The notes beneath the pieces are model-generated. The model was given only the letters and a program-made list of their open reading frames with translations, was not told the DNA's origin and did not search any database. DNA of 64,000 nucleotides. Origin: Halomonas jincaotanensis (GTDB lineage Bacteria > Pseudomonadota > Gammaproteobacteria > Pseudomonadales > Halomonadaceae). Of this stretch, positions 49,316-59,228 are shown piece after piece (positions within the stretch are counted from its first letter, which is position 1; each line of letters begins with the position of its first letter). The position numbers were made by a program, and so were the translations under genes. The stretch lies in the NCBI RefSeq assembly GCF_018448785.1, contig NZ_JAHCLU010000003.1, positions 248,001 to 312,000 on the forward strand, read 5' to 3'.

Positions 49316-49857
49316 ATGCCTCGTCGCGTCAGTCACGACCAGAACTTCAAGAACCTGACCTTTGATCCTGCCCAGTAGCAGTGGACGCCGGAGCAGAAGA
49401 TTGACATCTACGCCAAGGCGATCGAGGGGCTGCTGACGCTGGAACCGATTATCGAGAAGCAGATCAAATACTTGGATTTTGTCGATATTTACACCGGATT
49501 GAGCGACGCCGAACGACGCCTCTATGAATCCCGGTATCCCAAGGAGAGCACCGCCATGACTGGACTGGCTGAGCGGTTACGGACTGAGGGCATGCAACAA
49601 GGCATGCAGCAAGGCATTCAGCAAGGTATGCAGCAAGGTATGCAACAAGGTATACAACAAGGCATGCATCAAGGCATGCATCAAGGCATGCAACAAGGCG
49701 AGCGACCCTGCTGCGCAAGCAACTGGTGCGCCGTTTCGGCCCGCTCGATGCCGATACGCAGCGACGGTTGCAGCAGGCCACCACCGACGAGCTGGAGCGC
49801 TGGGCCGAGAACGTGCTAGACGCCCCGTCACTGGCCGAGGTCTTCGGCGAAGGGTAG
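49316..49857 (+). pseudogene. Rpn-family nuclease/transposase relic (copy C) with internal deletion, stop and frameshift
   Basis: It begins MPRRVSHDQNFKNL, the family opening, then jumps to a late region (TPEQKIDIYAKAIEGLLTLE and KYLDFVDIYTGLSDAERR), so roughly 200 residues including the nuclease core are missing. A TAG interrupts near the junction (49376). After the 12-bp repeats the frame shifts by one base: TLLRKQLVRRFG and ELERWAENVLDAPSLAEVFG continue in the next frame to TAG at 49855. It is inactive. Confidence 0.75.
49589..49696 (+). repeat. Nine tandem 12-bp units coding GMQQ-like repeats
   Basis: Nine direct units of consensus GGCATGCAACAA encode GMQQ/GIQQ/GMHQ repeats inside the Rpn relic. 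Such GxxxG-type glutamine-rich repeats near the C-terminus are common in intact Rpn-family proteins. The units lack spacers, so this is not a CRISPR array. Confidence 0.9.
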
Positions 49858-50094
49858 AGAGCCCAATACCCGCCGACCGGCGCTGCGGCTTCTCACCTCT
49901 CACTCTGCCACTCCGGCAGCAGGGCATTTCCTGCAGCCCGCGGGCGCGGGGTCAGACCACAAGGGCTGCAAACACGAAACACGACGACCAGTTTCTCGCC
50001 ACATCCGTTACGCACGATGAACGGTTCGGGGTAGGTACCCTGTATGCCTGCTCGACCGTTCAAGCATTCACCAACAAGACACAGGCAACTGCCT

Positions 50095-51222
50095 ATGCCG
50101 ATCAAGACTCTGTGCGTGTTCGGTACGCGCCCCGAAGCCATCAAGATGGCGCCCCTTGCCCTTTTGCTGGCGGCCGATAAACGCTTTGATGCCCAGGTCT
50201 GCGTGACCGGTCAGCATCGCGAAATGCTGGATCAGGTGCTGGAACTGTTCGAACTCAAGCCCGATCACGATCTGAACATCATGACCCCGGGGCAGGACCT
50301 CACCGACGTGATGACAGGGATCCTCCAGGGCATGAAAAAGGTACTGGCCGAGGTTAAGCCCGATATCGTGCTGGTACATGGTGATACCGCCACCACTCTG
50401 GCAACGTCTCTGGCCGCCTACTACCAGCAGATACCCGTAGCGCATGTTGAGGCCGGCCTGCGCACCGGCAATATCTACTCCCCCTGGCCGGAAGAAGCCA
50501 ACCGCAAGCTGACCGGAGCGCTGGCCGAGTTGCACTTCGCACCGACCGATCGTTCCCGCCAGAATCTGCTGGAAGAAGGCATTGCACCGGCCAAGGTGCA
50601 CGTCACCGGTAACACCGTGATCGACGCGTTGCTGGAGGTAGTTCACAAGCTCGAGGATAGCGAGCGATTCCGGCAGCAGTTCGCCGAGCAGTTCGACTTC
50701 CTGGATGCCAACCGCAAGCTGATCCTGGTCACGGGGCACCGTCGCGAGAGCTTCGGCGGTGGCTTCGAGCGTATCTGCCGGGCGCTTCACGATACGGCGG
50801 CTGCGCACCCCGACACCCAGATCGTCTACCCAGTGCACCTGAATCCCAATGTCCTCGAGCCGGTGAATCGACTGCTCTCGGATATCGACAACGTGCACCT
50901 GATCGAACCGCTGGATTACCTGCCGTTCGTCTACCTGATGAACCGCGCCCATCTGATTCTCACCGACTCCGGTGGTGTGCAGGAAGAAGCACCATCACTC
51001 GGCAAGCCGGTGCTAGTAATGCGCGAGACCACCGAACGCCCGGAAGCCGTGGAAGCCGGCACCGTCAAGCTGGTGGGAACCGATGTGGCGCGTATCGTCG
51101 ACGAGATGCATTCCCTGTTGACCGACACCGCCGCTTACGAAGCCATGAGCTATGCCCATAATCCTTACGGGGATGGCAAGGCGTGCCAGCGGATCCTAGA
51201 GACACTGGCCAGCACCCTGTAG
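50095..51222 (+). CDS. wecB: UDP-N-acetylglucosamine 2-epimerase (non-hydrolysing)
   Basis: Converts UDP-GlcNAc to UDP-ManNAc for surface polysaccharides. The 375-residue GT-B-fold protein has [15 protein letters not shown] at the start, [17 protein letters not shown] (near residue 95), [18 protein letters not shown] (near 120) and [21 protein letters not shown] (near 290). The start [10 protein letters not shown] was chosen over an upstream in-frame ATG on homology. It opens the polysaccharide locus; wecC follows after 74 bp. Confidence 0.95.
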   Translation: MPIKTLCVFGTRPEAIKMAPLALLLAADKRFDAQVCVTGQHREMLDQVLELFELKPDHDLNIMTPGQDLTDVMTGILQGMKKVLAEVKPDIVLVHGDTATTLATSLAAYYQQIPVAHVEAGLRTGNIYSPWPEEANRKLTGALAELHFAPTDRSRQNLLEEGIAPAKVHVTGNTVIDALLEVVHKLEDSERFRQQFAEQFDFLDANRKLILVTGHRRESFGGGFERICRALHDTAAAHPDTQIVYPVHLNPNVLEPVNRLLSDIDNVHLIEPLDYLPFVYLMNRAHLILTDSGGVQEEAPSLGKPVLVMRETTERPEAVEAGTVKLVGTDVARIVDEMHSLLTDTAAYEAMSYAHNPYGDGKACQRILETLASTL

Positions 51223-51296
51223 CGAGCCGGCATCATTCGCGCTGACATCGCATCAGCTCCAGGTTCCTTGAACTCAACCTGTCTTTGGATGGATCC

Positions 51297-52577
51297 ATGA
51301 ACTTCGACACCATCTCCGTTATCGGCCTGGGTTACATCGGCCTGCCTACCGCCGCCGTTATCGCTTCTCGTCGCAAGCAGGTCATTGGCGTCGATATCAA
51401 CCAGCACGCCGTGGATACCATCAACCGCGGTGATATCCATATCGTCGAGCCCGAACTGGATATCGTGGTACATGCTGCCGTGAAGGAAGGCTACCTACGG
51501 GCGACCACCACGCCCGAGCCGGCGGATGCCTTCCTGATCGCCGTGCCCACCCCGTTCAAGGCGGAGAATGGCAACGACCATGTGCCGGATCTCACCTACA
51601 TCAAGGCCGCCAGCCAGGCGGTGGCACCGGTACTCAAGCAGGGCGACCTGGTGATACTGGAGTCCACCTCGCCGGTAGGCGCCACCGAGCAGGTGGCCGC
51701 ATGGCTGGCCGACGCGCGGCCCGATCTCACCTTTCCGCAGACTCATGGGGAAGGGTCGGATATCCGCATTGCCCATTGCCCCGAGCGGGTGCTACCCGGT
51801 CACGTGGTGCGTGAGCTGGTGGAAAATGACCGTGTTATAGGCGGCATGACAGCGAAGTGCTCTGCGGCGGCAACGGAGCTCTACCAGATCTTCGTCGAAG
51901 GGGAATGCATCACCACCACGGCCCGCACCGCCGAAATGGCCAAGCTCACCGAGAACAGTTTCCGCGACGTGAATATTGCGTTTGCCAACGAGCTCTCCAT
52001 CATCTGCGACAAGATTGATATCAGCGTGTGGGAGCTGATCCGGCTGGCCAACCGCCACCCGCGGGTCAACATTCTGCAGCCCGGCCCCGGTGTGGGGGGG
52101 CATTGCATTGCCGTGGACCCTTGGTTCATCGTCAGCGAAACGCCGGATGAGGCTCGTCTAATTCGTACCGCGCGCGAAGTCAACGATAGCAAGCCGCAGT
52201 GGGTGATCGACAAGGTTAACGAAGCCGTCGGCAAGTTCCTGAGTGTCAACCCCGATAAAACGGCCAAGGACGTGACCATCGCCTGCTTTGGCCTTGCCTT
52301 TAAGCCGGATATCGATGACTTGCGTGAAAGTCCGGCTTTACAAATAGCGGAGCAGGTTATTCGTGAGCATCCAGGCGAAGTGCTCCTGGTCGAGCCGAAC
52401 ATCCTAGAACTTCCACCCGGCAATCTTGAAGGTGGTAGCCTCGTGAACCAGGACGAGGCCGTCGCCAAAGCTGATGTGATCGCCCTCTTGGTGGACCATA
52501 AGCCCTTCAAGGCGACCGGTCGTGATGATCTGAGTGACCACCTTTTAGTGGACAGTCGCGGTATTTGGACGGCTTGA
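51297..52577 (+). CDS. wecC: UDP-N-acetyl-D-mannosamine dehydrogenase
   Basis: Oxidises UDP-ManNAc to UDP-ManNAcA with NAD. The 426-residue protein has the Rossmann motif ISVIGLGYIGLPTAAVIA at the start, ESTSPVGATEQVA (near residue 122), and the catalytic Cys in GPGVGGHCIAVDPWF (near 267). A TTG four codons upstream is possible, but ATG fits the family. With WecB it supplies an acidic amino-sugar donor. Confidence 0.94.
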   Translation: MNFDTISVIGLGYIGLPTAAVIASRRKQVIGVDINQHAVDTINRGDIHIVEPELDIVVHAAVKEGYLRATTTPEPADAFLIAVPTPFKAENGNDHVPDLTYIKAASQAVAPVLKQGDLVILESTSPVGATEQVAAWLADARPDLTFPQTHGEGSDIRIAHCPERVLPGHVVRELVENDRVIGGMTAKCSAAATELYQIFVEGECITTTARTAEMAKLTENSFRDVNIAFANELSIICDKIDISVWELIRLANRHPRVNILQPGPGVGGHCIAVDPWFIVSETPDEARLIRTAREVNDSKPQWVIDKVNEAVGKFLSVNPDKTAKDVTIACFGLAFKPDIDDLRESPALQIAEQVIREHPGEVLLVEPNILELPPGNLEGGSLVNQDEAVAKADVIALLVDHKPFKATGRDDLSDHLLVDSRGIWTA

Positions 52578-52598
52578 GTTAGTCCTTTCAAGGAGTTT

Positions 52599-55463
52599 AT
52601 GCTTGACAGGATTCCAGTCTACCTTTTTAAAAACTATGGGAACGCTAAAGAAAAGATGACAAAAGAACCTGCCGATATGGACAAAGAACCTGTCTCCATG
52701 GAAAAAGAGCTTCTCCAAGGAATCAAAGAGAATTCCGGGAAGTTGACTCGCGACCTGCTTATTGTCCAGAACCGTCTCTACACCCAGCTGGAGAGCCTCT
52801 CGTGGCTGCAGCGGCGTCTGGCTATCAAGGGCCATTTGCCGCAGTTGCGCGGCTGGGCAGCGTCGCCTGATGTGCTTCTTCGCCTGCATGCTCACATCAT
52901 CGCTACACGCCCGCAGGTGATCGTCGAATTCGGCAGCGGAGTTTCAACGCTAGTGATCGCTGATGCCTTATGTCAAAACGGTGTGGGTGAGCTGATATCA
53001 ATTGAACATAGTGAACACTATGGCGCGCAGACCCTGAGCACTCTGCAAGCTGAGCGCCTAGAAGACTGGGTAGACCTGCGTATTTGTGACTTGGAAGCAT
53101 GGGAAGGTGAGCATCTGAATCCCGACGATGCCGATAATCCGTCGCAATGGTATTCGTTGTCGGTGCTGGAAGATGTCAAGCAAGTTGATCTTATCTGGGT
53201 AGATGGCCCACCGGGAATCACGTGCCTATTTAGTCGTTACCCGGCTCTACCTGCGCTGGCCGATAAGCTTTCCCCGAATGCCGAAGTGTGGATGGATGAC
53301 ACTATTCGCCAGGAAGAGAAGGATATCTGCGAACGCTGGGCCAATGTCTATGGATTTGACGTTGAGTTTCTTTCATTAGAAAAGGGGCTTGGGCGATTAA
53401 CCCGCCCTGGTGCCAAAAAAACTCTTTATTCCGAGCCCACACTTCGCCAACAGGTCTCTCGTCTTGAAGAGAGGTTGTTAGTCGCAAGTAAAACGCATGA
53501 ACAGATGAGAGCGGAATTCGATGAGTTGTCCGCCAAATACAGGGTCGCTAACGCAAAGTATCGGGAGCTCAGTCACAAGCTCTCGGCTCTGAAATCCAGC
53601 CAGACTTACAAAGCCGGCCTGTATGTAAAAAAAGCTTCCGGCTCGGTAATTGATGCAGTCAAACTGCCTGTACGACTGTGGCGTCTTAAGATGCCGAAAA
53701 AAAATCTACCTAAACAGCGCATGAACCTTCAGCAATACTTGCGTAAAGTAAAATGGAAGGTTGTGGTTCCCCTCGCAACACGGTTTGGCGTTCCCTATAG
53801 TAAAGTTGCCTACCTTAGTTACCCTCAGTCAATGAAAGTCCTCATAGGGGGCGTTAAGCAGCAAAATCAAAAACGCGGTGGAGAAAGTGCGCAGTCCGAA
53901 ACATTCACTCCGCCTTCTTCCGCGGCACAGGAAATCAGTATTCTTGGCTGGCCCGAGTACCCGCCGAACGACAAGCCTTATGTGATTGGCATCATGGACG
54001 AATTCACTTCCGGGTGCTTCGAGCAGGAGGTGAATCTGATCCAGCCTCGCCCTGACAACTGGTACGCTCTTGCGGAGAAATACCGGCCGGCGTTGTTCTT
54101 TATCGAAAGCGCCTGGAGAGGCAATCATGGCAGTTGGCAGTACCGAGTGGCGGACTACTCTAACAAGCCTGGTCAGGAAGTGGCGCATATCTGCCAATAC
54201 GCCCGCGAGAAGGGCATCCCCACGCTGTTCTGGAACAAGGAAGACCCGGTCCACCACGACAAGTTCATGTGCAGCGCCAAACTGGTGGATCACATCTTTA
54301 CCACCGACGCCAACATGAAGGCCTCCTACCAGGCCAAGACCGGCAACCAAAACGTTCATGCGCTACCTTTTGCCGCTCAGCCTGGGCTGCATAAGCCCGC
54401 TCCGCTGGCGGGCCGCAAGCCGCGTTCCTGCTTTGCCGGCAGTTGGTACGGCAACCGCCACGCCGAGCGGGGGCAGGCCATGAAATGGCTGCTACAAGCT
54501 GCTAATAAGCACGGCCTGGATATCTACGACCGCAACCACGGCACAGGTCTTTTCCCCTTCCCGGAAGAGTATCAGGCCGGTATTAAGGGCAGCCTGCCTT
54601 ATAAAGAACTGTGCAACGAATACAGCCGCTACCGGGTATTTCTGAACGTCAACTCGGTGACCGACTCGCCCACCATGTTCGCGCGCCGGGTGTTCGAACT
54701 TATGGCTTGCGGCACCCCGGTGGTTAGCACCTACGCCAAGGGCATCGAGAACCTGTTCGAGTCTGATGCCGTATGGATGGTGCATAGCCAGGAAGAGGCC
54801 GATGAGGCCATCCGAACCTTGATGACCGATGACACCGAGTGGCGGCGTCGTAGCCTTGCGGGTATCCGCGAGGTGTTCGCTAAACACACCTATGCCCACC
54901 GCTTGAACGATATCTTCGTTCAGATGGGCATCGAACACCGCCTGCCCACCGACCCGCAGATGCTGCTGATGGCTGATGCCCACGGCCAGGCGGAGTTAGA
55001 GGCCCTGGATCACTTCGCTAAAAAGCAGTCCTACCGCGCCTTCCGTCTGGGTATCACCTGCCCGCCGGGCATCGCCACTCTGGCTGATTCACTTTCCGAG
55101 CAAATACTGCTGCTGCAGCCAGGCGAGAAAGACGCTTGGGTGACCGAGCAGCAGGCGGAGCATCCCATCGCGGGCTGGATTACTCCCCACAGCCATTACG
55201 GCGAGCACTACTTGCGCGACCTGGCCAACGCCAGCATCTACGAGCCCGATGCCGCCGGCTGGGCCAAGGCGCTCGGCCAAGATCGGTTTGCGTACGGTGA
55301 ACCAGCCGTCCTCTGCAGCGCCTTGTGGAAAACCGCCGAGTTCCTGAAGCACTATCTCAATACCAGCCCCGAGGTTAGCGTTACCCACGCCAACCTTTAT
55401 CTGGCCGATAGCGACCAGTTCCAGCCCGTCGATGTTGCACATAAGCAAGTGGCGGGAGGCTGA
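52599..55463 (+). CDS. Large fusion: methyltransferase-like domain, coiled coil, CgeB-like glycosyltransferase
   Basis: The 954-residue protein has a Rossmann methyltransferase-like domain (about 85-270: VIVEFGSGVSTLVIADAL, IWVDGPPG), a coiled coil (about 285-335), a basic linker, a GT-B domain resembling CgeB/DUF3880 glycosyltransferases (about 445-795: LFWNKEDPVHHDKF, RVFELMACGTPVVSTYAKG) and about 155 C-terminal residues I cannot place. It probably adds, and perhaps modifies, a sugar of the surface polymer; donor and acceptor are unknown. It ends 3 bp before the next glycosyltransferase. Confidence 0.8.
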   Translation: MLDRIPVYLFKNYGNAKEKMTKEPADMDKEPVSMEKELLQGIKENSGKLTRDLLIVQNRLYTQLESLSWLQRRLAIKGHLPQLRGWAASPDVLLRLHAHIIATRPQVIVEFGSGVSTLVIADALCQNGVGELISIEHSEHYGAQTLSTLQAERLEDWVDLRICDLEAWEGEHLNPDDADNPSQWYSLSVLEDVKQVDLIWVDGPPGITCLFSRYPALPALADKLSPNAEVWMDDTIRQEEKDICERWANVYGFDVEFLSLEKGLGRLTRPGAKKTLYSEPTLRQQVSRLEERLLVASKTHEQMRAEFDELSAKYRVANAKYRELSHKLSALKSSQTYKAGLYVKKASGSVIDAVKLPVRLWRLKMPKKNLPKQRMNLQQYLRKVKWKVVVPLATRFGVPYSKVAYLSYPQSMKVLIGGVKQQNQKRGGESAQSETFTPPSSAAQEISILGWPEYPPNDKPYVIGIMDEFTSGCFEQEVNLIQPRPDNWYALAEKYRPALFFIESAWRGNHGSWQYRVADYSNKPGQEVAHICQYAREKGIPTLFWNKEDPVHHDKFMCSAKLVDHIFTTDANMKASYQAKTGNQNVHALPFAAQPGLHKPAPLAGRKPRSCFAGSWYGNRHAERGQAMKWLLQAANKHGLDIYDRNHGTGLFPFPEEYQAGIKGSLPYKELCNEYSRYRVFLNVNSVTDSPTMFARRVFELMACGTPVVSTYAKGIENLFESDAVWMVHSQEEADEAIRTLMTDDTEWRRRSLAGIREVFAKHTYAHRLNDIFVQMGIEHRLPTDPQMLLMADAHGQAELEALDHFAKKQSYRAFRLGITCPPGIATLADSLSEQILLLQPGEKDAWVTEQQAEHPIAGWITPHSHYGEHYLRDLANASIYEPDAAGWAKALGQDRFAYGEPAVLCSALWKTAEFLKHYLNTSPEVSVTHANLYLADSDQFQPVDVAHKQVAGG

Positions 55464-55466
55464 ACC

Positions 55467-57608
55467 ATGAGCAAGCGTGTACTGGTCTGCGGTAATCCCG
55501 ACCTCAACTTCATCGATGGCTCCTCCATCTGGTCGCAAACCATCGCCTTGGCTACCGCAGCCACCGGTAGCGCCCAAGTCGACTTTTTGGCCAAGAACAC
55601 CCCGCAGCGCGATGAGCTTTTCGGCCCACTAAAAGGCGTCGACAACCTCACCATTATCGACGGTACTGACCGTCAATACTGGAAGGGCAGGGGCTTTGCT
55701 CGCATAACACCGTCGATGATGGCCGAGCTGGCGATCCGGCTGGACCGCGCCAACCCCTACGATGTGATCATCGTGCGGGGACTGGAGATCGCCACCCAGC
55801 TATTGGAAGCGCTGGACGTGCTGGCGAAGTCTTGGATATACCTGACGGATATTCCCCAGCGCCTGGAGGAGTACAGCGACGATCAGCGCCGTGGCATGCA
55901 GCGTATTGCCCACGGCTGCCACCGCCTGCTGTGTCAGACACGGGGCTTTCAGGCCTTGTGGCAGGCGCTGGTCCCGGACCTCGACGCCGCCAAGGAGCGC
56001 CTCTACACCCCGGTGATCCCTGACCTGACCAAGGCGCTGCCGCCGCTGGATGAACGCCCGTTACGTGCCATCTACGCCGGCAAGTTCAAGGGCGACTGGA
56101 TGACCCTGGAAATGGCCGAGCAGTGGCCCGCCATTCATCACCAGGTGCCCGGTAGCGAGCTAGTAATGATCGGCGACAAGATCCATGACGAGCTGGATCA
56201 GCCCGATTATCAACGGCGTATGCGACACGCGCTAGAAACCACTCAAGGCTTGCGCTGGCTAGGTGCTTTGCCGCGTGATGCCGTTCAGCAGCAGCTGCAG
56301 CAGGCCCGCGTAGGCCTCTCCTGGCGCGATGAGGGTATGAACGACACCGTGGAGTACTCCACCAAGATTCTGGAGTACGGTGGGGCAGGGTGCGCGGTGA
56401 TCCTCAATCGCAATCCACTGCACGAACAGCTAGTGGGAGAAGATTATCCGCTGTTTGCCAACAGCGCCGAGGAGTTCGCTCGCCAGCTCACCTTGGCACT
56501 CAGCGAGCCGGAGATTGCCCGGCAGGCCGCCGATGCGCTCAAACAGTTGGCCGAGCGACACACCTTCTCCACCCGCGTCAGGGAAATGCGCCAGTGGCTA
56601 GATGAGACACCCAAAGCGCCCAAGCTCCAGGCCAAGGCCAAGGTGCTAGTGGCCGGGCACGACCTCAAGTTCTTTACCCCGCTGCAGCAGAAACTGGAAG
56701 CCACCGGCCAGTTCGAGTTTCTGATCGACCAGTGGCAGGGCCACAACCAGCACGATGAGACCCAGAGCCGCGCCTTGCTGGAACAGGCTGGCGTGATCTT
56801 CTGCGAATGGTGCCTGGGTAATCTCAAGTGGTACTCCCACCACAAGAAGCCCCATCAGCGCTTGGTGGCTCGCTTCCACGCTCAGGAAGCCCGTGTGCCC
56901 TATATGAACGAGGCCAACTGGGACAATATCGATCATGTCAGCTTTGTTAGCGAGCACACCCGCCGCCAGGCGCTGGAGGTTTTCCAAGGTTTCCCTATTG
57001 ACAAGACCTCGGTGATTCCCAATTACCTGGACGACAGGAAGTTCACGCCCAAAAAGAAAACTGGCGATGCCCCCTATACCTTAGGCATAGTTGGGGTAGC
57101 CCCCAAGAGTAAACGACTTGATCGCGCTGTTGACCTCCTCGAAGTGTTGCTCAAAGAGGACGATCGTTACTGCCTGCGAATCAAAGGCAAGCACCCCTTG
57201 GACTACGGCTGGCTGCTCAAGCGCGAAGACGAGTTGACCTACTACCGTCAGGTATTCGAGCGTATCAATAGCAACCCAAAGTTACGGCATAAAGTAATTT
57301 TTGATCCGCCCGGTGACGACGTGAACGACTGGTTCACCATGGTGGGCTTTATCCTATCGCCATCGGACTTCGAGTCTTTCCATATGGCCATCGGGGAAGG
57401 CATATTGACCGGTACCACGCCGATCATCTGGGGTTGGAATGGGGCGGCAGAGATTTGGGGCGATGCGTGGGTGGTCAGCTCACTTGAGCATGCCAAGCAG
57501 GCCGTGGTGAGCGGCGAAACGACCAAAGGCTTGGCACCATATATGAAAGGCGCGATTTTTTCGCAAGATATAAGCCAGCGTTGGAAACAAGTTATTATAC
57601 AGAGTTAA
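55467..57608 (+). CDS. Tandem glycosyltransferase with two GT-B-like modules
   Basis: The 713-residue protein falls into two halves. The first (about 1-385) ends in a GT1/GT4-like donor site (VEYSTKILEYGGAGCAVILN, then RQLTLALSEPEIARQAADAL). The second (about 390-713) restarts with AKVLVAGHDLKFFTPLQQKL and has VSFVSEHTRRQALEVF, NYLDDRKFTPKKK and LSPSDFESFHMAIGEGILTG, again a GT4-like pattern. It probably adds two residues of the repeat or acts processively; specificity is unknown. It lies 9 bp before the heparinase-like gene. Confidence 0.8.
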   Translation: MSKRVLVCGNPDLNFIDGSSIWSQTIALATAATGSAQVDFLAKNTPQRDELFGPLKGVDNLTIIDGTDRQYWKGRGFARITPSMMAELAIRLDRANPYDVIIVRGLEIATQLLEALDVLAKSWIYLTDIPQRLEEYSDDQRRGMQRIAHGCHRLLCQTRGFQALWQALVPDLDAAKERLYTPVIPDLTKALPPLDERPLRAIYAGKFKGDWMTLEMAEQWPAIHHQVPGSELVMIGDKIHDELDQPDYQRRMRHALETTQGLRWLGALPRDAVQQQLQQARVGLSWRDEGMNDTVEYSTKILEYGGAGCAVILNRNPLHEQLVGEDYPLFANSAEEFARQLTLALSEPEIARQAADALKQLAERHTFSTRVREMRQWLDETPKAPKLQAKAKVLVAGHDLKFFTPLQQKLEATGQFEFLIDQWQGHNQHDETQSRALLEQAGVIFCEWCLGNLKWYSHHKKPHQRLVARFHAQEARVPYMNEANWDNIDHVSFVSEHTRRQALEVFQGFPIDKTSVIPNYLDDRKFTPKKKTGDAPYTLGIVGVAPKSKRLDRAVDLLEVLLKEDDRYCLRIKGKHPLDYGWLLKREDELTYYRQVFERINSNPKLRHKVIFDPPGDDVNDWFTMVGFILSPSDFESFHMAIGEGILTGTTPIIWGWNGAAEIWGDAWVVSSLEHAKQAVVSGETTKGLAPYMKGAIFSQDISQRWKQVIIQS

Positions 57609-57617
57609 GCAGATCCT

Positions 57618-59228
57618 ATGACCACTAAAGAGCTGTTGGCCTGCACGACACCCGAAGCGATTCAGTATATTAAAAAAAACATTAAATCAAAGAATAAGGA
57701 AGAATATTATAAGCTGAAAAAACTGGTTGATGAGCAGCAATTCGAAGCTAGGAACTTTGAAGATACTGTACTGGACATTCTCAACTTTGACTGGCAAAGC
57801 CTGGAGCGTGATCGAAACTGGTGGTGGCAACTGCAGGCCCTACCTTTTCTCAACTGGTTTTCTAACAGCCTGGAACTGCAAAGCGAAGAAGAGAGATCAC
57901 GTTATTTTACATACTGCCTGGATGCCATTCAATGCTGGGCCAACAATGCCAAGCACAATGAGGAATCCCCGCTGGCATGGCACGATCACGCCTCCGCGTT
58001 CCGTGTGCGGAACCTGACTAACTGGCTGCTGTTCTGCCATGTCGCCGGACTTACTATAAGTGAAGAAGCACGTGCCGAGCCTTTTGCCAGCTTGGTCATC
58101 GAACACCTTGAATGGCTCCAAGAAGACAAGCATTACTCAAAACACACCAACCATGGCTTCGACCAGGCGATGATTGCCCTGACCGTAGGACTGATGTTTG
58201 CCCGTGATGATTTCGAGCCCTATCGGCAGCGTAACCGCGAACGACTTAAAGATGAAGTGACATTCGCCTTCACTGAAGAGGGTGTGCATAAGGAAAATAG
58301 CCCTGGCTACCAAAAGATGATGCTGGGTAGGCTCAAGCAGCTGCGTACTTTTATTCACTTAGGGGAAAAGGATATATCGGAACTGGGTGAACGGTATATC
58401 AAAACAGCTGAAGCTTTCTTGAGAGCGATTACATTACCTGATGGCTACTTACCGATGATTGGCGATACTCAAGGCGGGGAGGCAGGCTTACCAGACAATT
58501 GTGGTGGTGAAGAGAGCCTTAGAATTTTTAACTATAGCGATTCTGGTTATGTGATTATCAAAGGGAAAAATAAAAACATAGGCGATTTTTTTCTACTAGT
58601 AAAAAACTGCCACTTCTCTAACTACCATAGGCATGATGACGATTTAATGGTCTATCTATGGTGTAATGGTGATGTCATTCTCGGGGATGGTGGTTTATAT
58701 TCTCATAATGAAAAATCTACTATAAGAAAGTTTATGAGATCTCACTTGGCGCATACAGTAGCTTACGTTAAAGGTAAGCCAGTAAGAGATAAATGGAAAT
58801 TAAAATCATTTCCTAAGATTGGCTTAGACGAAAACTGCAATATTATTTACGCAGACAGCTTTATGTTCGGAGATAAAATTTCAAGAAAAGTAGACGTATC
58901 AAGTATAGAGAAAGGGGTTTTTACAGTAAAAGATGAATCATCAGGTGAGCCACTTTTTTTAAATTTTTATTTTGGTGAATGTGCAGAGGTAAAGTCCATA
59001 AGAAAAAATCATCTCAAGGTTGATTTTGCATTCTCTTATTGTCACATCGGATCTACAGCTAGGTTTTATGGGTTCTTTCAAGGTAAAAGCAATAAAACCT
59101 TTGAGGCCAGTTATTCATCGAGCAAGTATAATGTCGCCAATGGTAATCCGCGTATAGTGCTCTCATCTCTTTCTTCTTGCGTGGAAAGTTCAATAGAGTT
59201 CGGGTTTGTAGGCCAAAATCATGAGTAG
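57618..59228 (+). CDS. Heparinase II/III-family protein
   Basis: The 536-residue protein has an N-terminal alpha/alpha-toroid part (about 90-290, including NHGFDQAMIALTVGLMF and HKENSPGYQKMML) and a C-terminal heparinase II/III beta domain (from about 320: CHFSNYHRHDDDLMVYLWCN, DVILGDGGLYSHNEKST, MRSHLAHTVAYV). No signal peptide is seen. In polysaccharide loci such proteins are thought to cleave or trim uronic-acid polymers by elimination. The second half is clearly AT-rich compared with upstream genes. Confidence 0.85.
   Translation: MTTKELLACTTPEAIQYIKKNIKSKNKEEYYKLKKLVDEQQFEARNFEDTVLDILNFDWQSLERDRNWWWQLQALPFLNWFSNSLELQSEEERSRYFTYCLDAIQCWANNAKHNEESPLAWHDHASAFRVRNLTNWLLFCHVAGLTISEEARAEPFASLVIEHLEWLQEDKHYSKHTNHGFDQAMIALTVGLMFARDDFEPYRQRNRERLKDEVTFAFTEEGVHKENSPGYQKMMLGRLKQLRTFIHLGEKDISELGERYIKTAEAFLRAITLPDGYLPMIGDTQGGEAGLPDNCGGEESLRIFNYSDSGYVIIKGKNKNIGDFFLLVKNCHFSNYHRHDDDLMVYLWCNGDVILGDGGLYSHNEKSTIRKFMRSHLAHTVAYVKGKPVRDKWKLKSFPKIGLDENCNIIYADSFMFGDKISRKVDVSSIEKGVFTVKDESSGEPLFLNFYFGECAEVKSIRKNHLKVDFAFSYCHIGSTARFYGFFQGKSNKTFEASYSSSKYNVANGNPRIVLSSLSSCVESSIEFGFVGQNHE

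Noticed and set aside
49589..49696. Possible CRISPR array
   Set aside because: Units are contiguous 12-mers with no spacers and encode GMQQ repeats within a known family.
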